Part shown: positions 23,114 to 27,516 of the stretch, piece after piece
Layout: each line of letters starts with the position of its first letter
How positions within the stretch are numbered: position 1 is the first letter of the stretch
IMG/VR virus record: IMGVR_UViG_3300044956_000318
Coordinates: 1-27,516 of that record
From: a virus
DNA length: 27,516 nt
Direction: 5' to 3' (one strand)
Position numbers and translations under genes: made by a program
The notes under the pieces: model-generated
The model's input: only the letters and a program-made list of their open reading frames with translations
Database searches by the model: none
Told to the model about the DNA's origin: nothing

Positions 23114-23176
23114 TTTGGATGAAGGTCGGTTTGATCTCGTTAAAGAGCTACCATACCTAGCCGGCCTTCGTCTAAA
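23114..23176 (+). ncRNA. Stable RNA hairpin between genes
   Basis: Positions 23114-23131 pair with 23159-23176 over 18 consecutive base pairs, four of them G:U. A smaller stem, CTC (23136-23138) with GAG (23145-23147), sits in the 27-nt loop. The wobbles keep the stem intact only in plus-strand RNA; the minus strand would have C/A mismatches. The element fills almost the whole 72-nt gap from the stop at 23113 to the start at 23186 and is G+C-richer than its surroundings. No T-tract follows, so it is not a standard terminator. It may be a processing, stability or ligand-sensing element for the next gene. Confidence 0.6.
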
Positions 23177-23185
23177 TGAACTACA

Positions 23186-23533
23186 ATGCAGGAGCTAAAA
23201 ACAGAAATTTACGAAGACGAAGTCTTACCAGAAACAAAACTTTGGAGAGCAGTAATTCAACGAGCATTCGAGGATGTTATTTATCCCGGAATGGAACGAT
23301 CGTTAATTATGTTTAAATATCAAGCTCACTTGTGGTTTATAAATAATAGTGAAAACTTTAAGATCATTTGTAACTTAGCAGATTTAAACGATAAAACAGT
23401 TAGAGAAAAATATCTTAAAATGGTCGACAACGAACAAATTTATTTCACTAAAGAACAAATTAATTACATTAACTGGCGAAAAAAATACAATGAACGAAGA
23501 AACATTGACAACGGCACAGGAAACTTCTTATAA
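23186..23533 (+). CDS. Conserved phage protein, 115 aa
   Basis: A soluble, helical protein: MQELKTEIYEDEVLPETK, LWRAVIQRAFEDVIYPGM, FKYQAHLWFINNSENFKIIC, NLADLNDKTVREKYLKM. The pattern W-x-x-V-I-x-x-A followed by A-x-x-W-[IL] and C-x-[LF]-A-x-[LD] is one I know from small phage proteins in early regions; its function is unsettled. The preceding hairpin may control it. The last 44 nt overlap the HNH gene in another frame. Confidence 0.65.
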   Translation: MQELKTEIYEDEVLPETKLWRAVIQRAFEDVIYPGMERSLIMFKYQAHLWFINNSENFKIICNLADLNDKTVREKYLKMVDNEQIYFTKEQINYINWRKKYNERRNIDNGTGNFL

Positions 23534-24020
23534 AAATTGTCCAAAATGCAAACAAAAAAAATTATCAACACTTTTTTATAAAAGAGGTGATCGAGAAACC
23601 CTTGATTCTTGGTGTAAGGATTGTAAAAATAAGGAACAAAAACAAAGATGGTCTTTGAATTCAATTGCTTTTGTAAGACGAACTTATCAAGGATTAAATA
23701 GACAACGTAAAAATTCAAAAAGAGCCGAATGTTTAATTTCATTAAGTGAGTTTTTAGATGTTTGGCAAGAACAATATCAAAAATTTGGAATGCGGTGTCC
23801 GTACTCTGGAATTGAAATGACGCACACGTTAGGTGTTGGTAAAACTTTATATAATATTTCTATTGATCGGATTGATAGTACAAAACCCTACATAGATGGT
23901 AACCTTGTATTTTGCTGTGCTATTATTAATAGCATGAAAAATAATTTGAATTTGAAAGATTTTATAATGATTTGTAAGCTCATTGCTAAAAATAATATGA
24001 TTGAGCATTTAACCACTTGA
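23490..24020 (+). CDS. HNH endonuclease with N-terminal zinc finger
   Basis: A 176-residue protein. NCPKCKQKK (C17, C20) and WCKDCKN (C42, C45) form a zinc finger, followed by a basic linker. MRCPYSGIEMTHT and YNISIDRIDSTKPYIDGNLV (124-140) make the beta-beta-alpha-metal nuclease core; the usual first His of HNH is replaced by Ile-Asp-Arg-Ile-Asp, as in the related IDR-type subgroup, and NSMKNNL completes the site. It is probably a free-standing homing nuclease, common in phages and mobile on its own. Its 44-nt overlap with the previous gene suggests recent adaptation of the border. Confidence 0.8.
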   Translation: MNEETLTTAQETSYKNCPKCKQKKLSTLFYKRGDRETLDSWCKDCKNKEQKQRWSLNSIAFVRRTYQGLNRQRKNSKRAECLISLSEFLDVWQEQYQKFGMRCPYSGIEMTHTLGVGKTLYNISIDRIDSTKPYIDGNLVFCCAIINSMKNNLNLKDFIMICKLIAKNNMIEHLTT

Positions 24021-24024
24021 ATTT

Positions 24025-24039
24025 TGTTGCACTGCAACA
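24025..24039. promoter_or_regulatory. Palindromic operator TGTTGCA-C-TGCAACA
   Basis: A perfect 7-1-7 inverted repeat just upstream of an AT-rich TATATATTT stretch and an AGGAG ribosome-binding site. TGC/GCA-rich palindromes before phasin genes are bound by PhaR-type regulators in alphaproteobacteria; whether this is such a site is inference. Confidence 0.6.
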
Positions 24040-24067
24040 TATATATTTAGAAAACAGGAGAAATAAC

Positions 24068-24193
24068 ATGGAAAAACTATTTATAATACCTTCTTATAGT
24101 GATGTTAAAGCATTTTGGAGCAATTATTTTAATAATATTCAAAAGTTTTACACAGATGCTGCAGAAGATTTATTTAAAACATTTAAAAAATAA
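24068..24193 (+). CDS. 41-aa amphipathic miniprotein
   Basis: Starts MEKLFIIPSYSDVKAFWSNY and continues FNNIQKFYTDAAEDLFKTFKK. Residues 12-41 form one long amphipathic helix with aromatic residues at regular intervals. Ribosome-binding site AGGAG lies 10 nt upstream, and a perfect palindrome precedes it. Helix type and operator resemble a shortened phasin (granule-surface protein) of alphaproteobacteria, but I cannot confirm homology. It may instead be a membrane-surface peptide. It is a monocistronic unit, isolated from the chains on either side. Confidence 0.6.
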   Translation: MEKLFIIPSYSDVKAFWSNYFNNIQKFYTDAAEDLFKTFKK

Positions 24194-24211
24194 ATATTTT
24201 TAATTTTCATA

Positions 24212-24247
24212 GTCTATTGAGCATTTATCGTCTACTGAGCATACATC
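24212..24247 (+). repeat. Two tandem 18-bp repeats
   Basis: GTCTATTGAGCATTTATC (24212-24229) is followed at once by GTCTACTGAGCATACATC (24230-24247), identical at 15 of 18 positions. They lie upstream of the acidic miniprotein pair, at a distance suitable for an activator or repressor. The helical phase (18 bp) is not an integer number of turns. Confidence 0.65.
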
Positions 24248-24275
24248 GCGAAAATTAAGGCTTTTACGGGGCTTT

Positions 24276-24287
24276 ATCCCATATAAT
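24276..24287 (+). promoter_or_regulatory. Possible promoter with ATCCCATA overlapping TATAAT
   Basis: A perfect TATAAT (24282-24287) overlaps ATCCCATA (24276-24283), the reverse of TATGGGAT, found at other promoters here. No good -35 box is seen at 15-18 bp, so activation, perhaps through the tandem repeats upstream, would be needed. The first acidic gene starts 33 nt downstream. Confidence 0.4.
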
Positions 24288-24319
24288 TTTTTGTATATTT
24301 GGCCTCGTGGAGGTAGATT

Positions 24320-24475
24320 TTGGGAAAGAAAAAAAAAGAAACAATCCAAGACATTATCGACAGAATTGAAGATGATTTAATTGCTTTACGAGATAAGGTA
24401 ATAGAGCTCGAAAATGATGTTGAAAATGACGAGGATGAAGATAAGAACCAAGACGAAGACGAAGACGAAGAGTAA
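24320..24475 (+). CDS. Acidic coiled-coil miniprotein, copy 1
   Basis: A 51-residue ORF from a TTG start, supported by GGAGG 6-7 nt upstream. A basic tip (GKKKKET) leads to a coiled coil (IQDIIDRIEDDLIALRDKVI then ELENDVE) and a tail nearly all Asp/Glu (DEDEDKNQDEDEDEDEE-like). The next gene has the same length and plan. Acidic phage miniproteins often mimic DNA and inhibit host nucleases or nucleoid proteins; that role is a hypothesis here. The gene is absent from searches with ATG only. Confidence 0.6.
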   Translation: MGKKKKETIQDIIDRIEDDLIALRDKVIELENDVENDEDEDKNQDEDEDEE

Positions 24476-24498
24476 AATAAAAAAAATAGGAGAATACA

Positions 24499-24654
24499 AT
24501 GAGTGAAGACAACAAAAACGTTATAGAACAACTACAAGAAAAAATCGAAAAACTAGAATCTGACGTAGAAAATATTAAGTCAGTTCTTGAAATACAAGAT
24601 GAAGATGAAGATGAAGATCTGAAAGATCAAGACGAGGACGATAAGGACAATTAA
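24499..24654 (+). CDS. Acidic coiled-coil miniprotein, copy 2
   Basis: A 51-residue ORF with ATAGGAG upstream. Heptad-like VIEQLQEKIEKLESDVENIK is followed by an acidic tail (IQDEDEDEDLKDQDEDDKDN). Length, coiled coil and tail match the preceding gene, including the shared D-V-E-N at the end of the coil, so the pair is a tandem duplication that diverged. The two could form a heterodimer. A hairpin starts 4 nt after its stop. Confidence 0.65.
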   Translation: MSEDNKNVIEQLQEKIEKLESDVENIKSVLEIQDEDEDEDLKDQDEDDKDN

Positions 24655-24657
24655 CCT

Positions 24658-24780
24658 ATTGCCTGCATTAATTTAGGCAATTATTGAACGCAGGGGTGTG
24701 GACAACGGATCACGGACTGTGATATAAATAACACACCTACCTTTCATTAGTTATGGTGGGCTGATTCATTCAGTCCACCA
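24658..24780 (+). ncRNA. Candidate structured RNA with three hairpins
   Basis: Stem 1: ATTGCCT (24658-24664) with AGGCAAT (24675-24681). Stem 2 is nested: GGGTGTG (24694-24700) with CACACCT (24732-24738), enclosing ATCAC (24709-24713) with GTGAT (24719-24723). Stem 3: TGGTGGGCTGA (24754-24764) with TCAGTCCACCA (24770-24780), 11 pairs including one G:U, loop TTCAT. No T-tract follows stem 3. The G:U pairs favour a plus-strand RNA, either the 3' UTR of the acidic genes or a separate RNA. Confidence 0.5.
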
Positions 24781-24865
24781 TCAAAAAAATCAATTAAATC
24801 ACAAATTTCAGCCACATATATAGATACATTAGACCTTTTCATGTCTCTACATAAAAATAAACTTA

Positions 24866-24951
24866 AAAGTACACTGACAAGCTGAAAACATCAAATAAGA
24901 TAGATATACCAATAGTTATTCTTTCAGCATACTACCCTGAAAGTACACTGA
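24866..24951 (+). repeat. 12-bp direct repeats with inverted repeats between
   Basis: AAAGTACACTGA occurs at 24866-24877 and 24940-24951. Between them, CTTTCAG (24921-24927) pairs with CTGAAAG (24937-24943, overlapping the second repeat), while GCTGAAA (24881-24887) can pair instead with TTTCAGC (24922-24928). The two pairings exclude each other. Iterons and alternating cruciforms are typical of replication origins, but an RNA switch is also possible. Confidence 0.5.
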
Positions 24952-25061
24952 ACACTAAATTCAATAAATACAAATAAAATAACAATAATAATCAATATAG
25001 TTAACATATATGTACTATTATTCTACTGGACAAGAAAACTTTTCTTACCTTTACAGTGTTA

Positions 25062-25088
25062 TTTACATAGAAATATCTATATTATAAT
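25062..25088 (+). promoter_or_regulatory. Possible promoter for terS
   Basis: TTTACA (25062-25067), 15-bp spacer, perfect TATAAT (25083-25088). The start site would be about 25095, 3 nt before the ATG of terS, so the mRNA would be nearly leaderless; no ribosome-binding site is seen, in agreement. Confidence 0.45.
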
Positions 25089-25097
25089 TAAAAATTC

Positions 25098-25604
25098 ATG
25101 GAAACTTTAGTTCAAGAAGTTAAAGCAAATTTGAAAGGGGCTGAGCTTTTAACTGGTAAACAACGTGCATTTGCAGAATTTTATGTTGCTAATTACCCTG
25201 ATTGTACAAAACAAGAAGCTGCCCGTCACGCAGGTTATGCCGAAACAACCACTGGTAAATGGGGAAGTCTATTAACAAACCCAGATAAGTTTCCTCATGT
25301 TGTTGCGTATATTGAAAGATTGCGTGAGACAAAAACAAATACCTATAAGGATTATTTAAGACATTTAAAAAGATTAGACTCACTTTCAAAAAAAGCCGAA
25401 GATAAAAACCAACTTGCTGCGGCTATTAATGCAGAATTTAGGCTTGGGCAAGCAGCAGGCTTTTACATTGATCGAAAAGAGATTAAAGTGCAAGACTTGT
25501 CAGCGATGACAAAAGATGAATTAATCAAAACAATCAATGAGCTTAAAGATGAGATATCGTTTGAAAAAGTCCTTGAAATCGAAGAAAACAAAAAATCTTC
25601 TTAA
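25098..25604 (+). CDS. terS: Terminase small subunit
   Basis: A 168-residue protein with the Terminase_2 pattern: LTGKQRAFAEFYVANYPDCT, KQEAARHAGYAETT (helix-turn-helix), then HVVAYIERLRETKTNTY and a long helical oligomerisation region ending in a charged tail (SAMTKDELIKTINELKDEIS). It recognises the phage packaging site and presents DNA to the large subunit, which is outside the window. No Shine-Dalgarno sequence precedes the ATG; a promoter ends 9 nt upstream. The gene stop lies inside a terminator hairpin. Confidence 0.85.
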   Translation: METLVQEVKANLKGAELLTGKQRAFAEFYVANYPDCTKQEAARHAGYAETTTGKWGSLLTNPDKFPHVVAYIERLRETKTNTYKDYLRHLKRLDSLSKKAEDKNQLAAAINAEFRLGQAAGFYIDRKEIKVQDLSAMTKDELIKTINELKDEISFEKVLEIEENKKSS

Positions 25605-25615
25605 AGAAGATTTTT
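25591..25615 (+). terminator. Terminator overlapping the terS stop
   Basis: AAAAATCTTC (25591-25600) pairs with GAAGATTTTT (25606-25615) around a 5-nt loop that contains the TAA stop. The T-run is the 3' arm itself, and the A-run at the 5' arm makes it work in either direction. GGGTG follows. Confidence 0.55.
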
Positions 25616-25684
25616 GGGTGCAGTTTAATAGAGTACATAACAAGCACTTAAACATGTCTTTAGGTGCGGTGGAGATTAAAACTA

Positions 25685-26113
25685 ATGAAAAAAAAGATTA
25701 AAATTGGATTTGAAGATATTGCAATTAATTTAATTAATTTTGAGACAAAAGACAAGAAGGATGATAATGTTTTAGGAGAATATGACAGTAGCAACGCTAA
25801 AATCGATATCCAAAAAGAACAGAATGCTAGATCAGAGGCCAATACCCTCTTACACGAAATTATTCACGCTTGTGTCTATCAAGCGGGACTTAGCTCACAA
25901 GGAAATTTACTTTTTAAAGAAAAAAACGAGGAATTAATTGTTAACGCTATTTCAAACAGTCTTTCACAAGTTTTTAGAGATAACAAATGGTTTTTACCCT
26001 ATCTACAAACGCATTTAGTTTGCGGAAAATTTGATGCAAAAAGAAGAATCGAAGCTATACCAAAAAATAAAAAAAGCGTTGCCAAACGTACACTTTCAAA
26101 GAATCGAAACTAA
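25685..26113 (+). CDS. HExxH zinc metallopeptidase-like protein
   Basis: A 142-residue protein. The start at 25685 gives a normal N-terminus (MKKKIKIGFEDIAINLINFE). NTLLHEIIHACVYQAG (HEIIH at 57-61) is the zinc motif, and Glu82 or Glu83 in NEELIVNAISNSL supplies the third ligand, as in ImmA/IrrE-like and related small phage peptidases. There is no attached helix-turn-helix domain. It could cleave a repressor or a host protein; the target is unknown. The C-terminal 80 nt overlap the VRR-NUC gene in another frame. Confidence 0.75.
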   Translation: MKKKIKIGFEDIAINLINFETKDKKDDNVLGEYDSSNAKIDIQKEQNARSEANTLLHEIIHACVYQAGLSSQGNLLFKEKNEELIVNAISNSLSQVFRDNKWFLPYLQTHLVCGKFDAKRRIEAIPKNKKSVAKRTLSKNRN

Positions 26114-26465
26114 TGTTGGACTTGGCATTCCCGATGTCAATGGATGTTATCGAGGAACTGAATTTTGGCTCGAGTTGAAGGTAAAAAAGAGAAAACAAAC
26201 TTCATTAACTAAATATCAAAAAGCGTGGATTTTAAAACGCGGTAGTGCTGGTGGCAGAGTTTTTATCTTAAATTTCGACCTCAGGCTGAGGGCCGTAAAA
26301 CTTTATGACTACAATTCTTGCTTGCACCCTGATCCGTTATTCACGCTTCCCGTTTCCCATTTCCCGCACCCCGTTTCATGGACCGCGGTTTTAAATAAGA
26401 TAATCACCCATCAGGCATCTACTTCAGGGCACCAGGATGCAAGTTCAAAAACAAATAAAAAATAA
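26034..26465 (+). CDS. VRR-NUC nuclease with atypical C-terminal tail
   Basis: A 143-residue protein; ATG 26034 is used rather than TTG 26031. The VRR-NUC core is complete: SKLYQKIKKALPNVHFQRIE, GLGIPDVNG (D34), EFWLELKVKK (E47-x-K49) and LTKYQKAW (Q62), ending about residue 95. VRR-NUC enzymes are PD-(D/E)XK nucleases acting on branched DNA, useful before packaging. From residue ~96 the sequence turns His/Pro/Ser-rich (HPDPLFTLPVSHFPHPVSW) and G+C-richer, because the frame runs through repeats shared with non-coding DNA at 26569-26659. The tail is probably not part of the original enzyme. Confidence 0.8.
   Translation: MQKEESKLYQKIKKALPNVHFQRIETNVGLGIPDVNGCYRGTEFWLELKVKKRKQTSLTKYQKAWILKRGSAGGRVFILNFDLRLRAVKLYDYNSCLHPDPLFTLPVSHFPHPVSWTAVLNKIITHQASTSGHQDASSKTNKK
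26347..26440 (+). repeat. Duplicated G+C-richer module, copy 1
   Basis: A C-rich stretch built on TTCCCGTTTCCC-like words (26347-26377) followed by a 39-nt unit (26402-26440). Copy 2 at 26569-26659 has the same parts in the same order, 219-222 bp away. Between the two 39-nt units 27 positions match, 21 of the first 25. Copy 1 is translated as the VRR-NUC tail. Confidence 0.6.
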
Positions 26466-26468
26466 TTG

Positions 26469-26497
26469 TTGACATCACATCCCATGATGATTATATT
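26469..26497 (+). promoter_or_regulatory. Sigma70-type promoter ahead of hairpin RNA
   Basis: TTGACA (26469-26474), 17-bp spacer, TATATT (26492-26497). The predicted start site is about 26504. ATCCCATG (26479-26486), the reverse of CATGGGAT, lies in the spacer. No gene begins within 290 nt, so the transcript is non-coding at first. Confidence 0.65.
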
Positions 26498-26504
26498 TGT
26501 GGTC

Positions 26505-26565
26505 GGTAGCTCGACATCCTCTAAATAATTAGCTCCTGTTTAGTGTCCGTTGGGCTACCATTTTT
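26505..26565 (+). ncRNA. Candidate ~60-nt small RNA or attenuator
   Basis: GGTAGC (26505-26510) pairs with GCTACC (26554-26559). Inside, GACA (26513-26516) pairs with TGTC (26544-26547) and CTAAA (26521-26525) with TTTAG (26539-26543). TTTTT (26561-26565) follows. Promoter start, hairpin and T-run are contiguous, which is how a short phage RNA or an early terminator would look. Confidence 0.5.
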
Positions 26566-26568
26566 AAG

Positions 26569-26659
26569 CTCCCATTCCCGTTTCTAGTTCCCGTCCCGTA
26601 GCCAAGATCCACAAACATCGAATCACGGATCAGGATTCTACTTCACCAGGGTAGCATGC
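26569..26659 (+). repeat. Duplicated G+C-richer module, copy 2
   Basis: C-rich words (26569-26598, CTCCCATTCCCGTTTC...) and the second 39-nt unit (26621-26659), which begins with AATCACGGATCAGG. The unit is preceded by CG, giving CGAATCACGGA, identical to 22786-22796 and one base from 24706-24716. It lies between the two promoters and is non-coding. Confidence 0.6.
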
Positions 26660-26728
26660 TGCTCACCAAGGTCTGTGGTCGGTGCGTCACAATCTGTGGC
26701 GTAGTAGAAAAATATTTTAAAATTATAC

Positions 26729-26757
26729 TTGACATTAGGAATTACTTATCTTATATG
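26729..26757 (+). promoter_or_regulatory. Sigma70-type promoter of the 100-aa gene
   Basis: TTGACA (26729-26734), 17-bp spacer, TATATG (26752-26757). TATGGGAC follows at 26758-26765, the same place as CATGGGAT after the promoter at 20772. A 35-nt leader with AAAGGAGCC precedes the ATG at 26799. Confidence 0.65.
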
Positions 26758-26798
26758 TATGGGACAGTTTGCTTTAACAATTAACAAAAGGAGCCACG

Positions 26799-27101
26799 AT
26801 GCAGAAGCCGAAAGAAAATATGATTTATACGTGCAAAGAGCACGGTAAAGAAACTTACTTCAAAATAAAAAAACAAGAACTATTAAAGGACTTTAAAAAT
26901 TTTGTTTACGTATGGTTTACTGAAGGTAATGTAAACGAAAAGATGTGGGTGCAGATAAGATCAGGAACTCAGCGCCGTGGTTTTGGGACTGTGGCCAACG
27001 AAGCTCGTCATCTTAAAAAATGGAAACTTCATGATACTTTGTTTTATGAAACTGGTAGAGATAGAGTTACAAGGCCTAATCAAATTAAATTAAAATATTA
27101 A
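26799..27101 (+). CDS. 100-aa phage protein, unknown function
   Basis: Strong ribosome-binding site AAAGGAGCC and promoter upstream. The protein has an N-terminal ENMIYTCKEHGKETYFKI, a middle FVYVWFTEGNVNEKMWVQIR and a basic end (GRDRVTRPNQIKLKY). It is beta-rich and basic without Cys pairs for zinc; one Cys and one His occur close together (CKEHG). It opens a new early-type operon with small genes after it. No family is recognised. Confidence 0.7.
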   Translation: MQKPKENMIYTCKEHGKETYFKIKKQELLKDFKNFVYVWFTEGNVNEKMWVQIRSGTQRRGFGTVANEARHLKKWKLHDTLFYETGRDRVTRPNQIKLKY

Positions 27102-27102
27102 A

Positions 27103-27282
27103 ATGAAAAATAAAAATAAACTTTTTGTATACGATATACCTGCAACTATGCAATATAAGATCTATGCAAAAAATGAAAGAATGGCTAAAAAAATTTTAAT
27201 AGAACAAGCGGGCTATGAAATATCAGGAGAGCCAATTTTTCTTGAAGACGATTTTAGAAAAGCTGAACCAATTAGGTTTTAA
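27103..27282 (+). CDS. 59-aa phage protein, unknown function
   Basis: Starts MKNKNKLFVYDIPATMQYKI and continues YAKNERMAKKILIEQAGYEI to SGEPIFLEDDFRKAEPIRF. The strand-helix-strand pattern with a final acidic patch suggests a small alpha/beta fold. It begins 1 nt after the previous stop and ends 2 nt before the next start. No family is recognised. Confidence 0.6.
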   Translation: MKNKNKLFVYDIPATMQYKIYAKNERMAKKILIEQAGYEISGEPIFLEDDFRKAEPIRF

Positions 27283-27284
27283 TT

Positions 27285-27516
27285 ATGAGAAAGAAAAAAT
27301 TACCGAAGTGGGGTTGGGTTGATGATGATCACATCTCCATTTTGTGGAATGTCGAAGACGTTAAGGAACAAGCCCAAAACATAAATATCAGACTAAACAA
27401 GGAGGAATGCCGTCAAGTTCTTGATTTGTGTTTGAAGTATCATGATGCAAATGTTGGCATCTCGTGGGAAATTCTGGATACACACATCTTAGATTTGTTT
27501 GGTCATCGGAAAAAGG
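27285..27516 (+). CDS. Partial phage protein, runs off the window
   Basis: The first 77 codons of a gene cut by the window end. It starts MRKKKLPKWGWVDDDHISIL and continues WNVEDVKEQAQNINIRLNKE, then CRQVLDLCLKYHDANVGISW. The protein is mixed-charge and helical, and codon use (CTC, GTC, TCG, CGT) is slightly less AT-biased than that of its neighbours. The function is unknown. Confidence 0.65.
   Translation, partial: MRKKKLPKWGWVDDDHISILWNVEDVKEQAQNINIRLNKEECRQVLDLCLKYHDANVGISWEILDTHILDLFGHRKK

Larger units (their letters stand above)
24655..25097. other. 443-nt gene-free structured, AT-rich region
   Basis: No ORF with coding character is seen. The first 125 nt hold three RNA hairpins. From 24781 on it is very AT-rich with a 12-bp direct repeat and overlapping inverted repeats, and the last 36 nt hold the terS promoter. 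Such features, next to the terminase small subunit gene, suit a replication origin or packaging site; neither can be shown from sequence alone. Confidence 0.5.
26466..26798. other. 333-nt gene-free region with two promoters
   Basis: No coding ORF is seen. In order it holds a sigma70-type promoter (26469-26497), a long hairpin with T-run (26505-26565), repeat-module copy 2 (26569-26659), the word TGTGGTCGGT (26674-26683, also at 26499-26508) and a second promoter (26729-26757) leading into the 100-aa gene. Confidence 0.6.

Noticed and set aside
23114-23176. Known SAM-type riboswitch
   Set aside because: The loop sequence is vaguely reminiscent of marine SAM riboswitches, but I cannot match conserved core positions from memory and the next gene has no methionine-related function.
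24274-24531. Minus-strand 85-aa Ser/Phe-rich ORF
   Set aside because: Its Ser runs are the antisense of the Asp/Glu tail codons of the acidic genes; it has no start signal and no coding character.
24754-24780. tRNA or tRNA-like 3' end suggested by CCACCA
   Set aside because: The CCACCA is one arm of a simple hairpin, there is no T-arm consensus and no cloverleaf can be built from the flanks.
24754-24780. Rho-independent terminator
   Set aside because: No T-tract follows on either strand; the plus strand continues with TCAAAAAAATC.
1-27516. CRISPR arrays, insertion sequences, integrase or attachment site
   Set aside because: No regularly spaced repeats, transposase or recombinase motifs, or tRNA-derived att sequence were seen anywhere in the window.

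Overview
The window is a 27.5-kb piece of an AT-rich tailed-phage genome, most likely a T7-like (podovirus-type) phage of a marine alphaproteobacterium, similar in layout to pelagiphages. The evidence is the very low G+C, end-to-end genes with ATGA or TAATG overlaps, a podovirus-style run of internal virion proteins, a DNA polymerase I-type replication block without an RNA polymerase gene, and a terminase small subunit. The host assignment is inference. Both ends are cut inside the phage: large terminase, portal, capsid, endolysin and any RNA polymerase or integrase are not in view.

Layout. 1-1041: small virion-associated genes. 1041-3476: three glycosyltransferase-like genes, the last two being tandem paralogues. 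3517-11250: a structural block resembling the T7 gp13-gp16 internal core/ejection region, ending in a small XhlA/holin-like protein. 11260-20287: DNA metabolism, with a PD-(D/E)XK exonuclease, a SNF2-type helicase on the opposite strand, a conserved phage protein, an SSB-like protein, an archaeo-eukaryotic-type primase, a UvrD-like helicase, a DUF3310 protein, a family A DNA polymerase with Leu at the 762-equivalent site, and a zinc ribbon, closed by a terminator. 20318-20808: a small minus-strand gene pair and a divergent promoter region. 20808-24193: a chain of very small genes, including several single-membrane-span microproteins, a 49-residue lipoprotein, a ribbon-helix-helix-like protein, zinc-ribbon proteins and an HNH endonuclease. 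24194-25097: two tandem coiled-coil/acidic-tail miniproteins and a gene-free, structured, AT-rich region. 25098-27516: terminase small subunit, HExxH peptidase, VRR-NUC nuclease, a duplicated G+C-richer promoter module, and small genes running off the end.

The least explained content is non-coding: an 18-bp G:U-containing RNA hairpin at 23114-23176, a multi-hairpin RNA candidate at 24658-24780, a possible self-contained small RNA at 26505-26565 with its own promoter and T-tract, and an 8-mer (YATGGGAY) at promoter-like sites across 20.7-26.8 kb. Together with the acidic miniprotein pair and the membrane-microprotein island, these are the best candidates for undescribed phage regulation or host-takeover functions. 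All functional assignments come from reading motifs and gene order; no database search was run.
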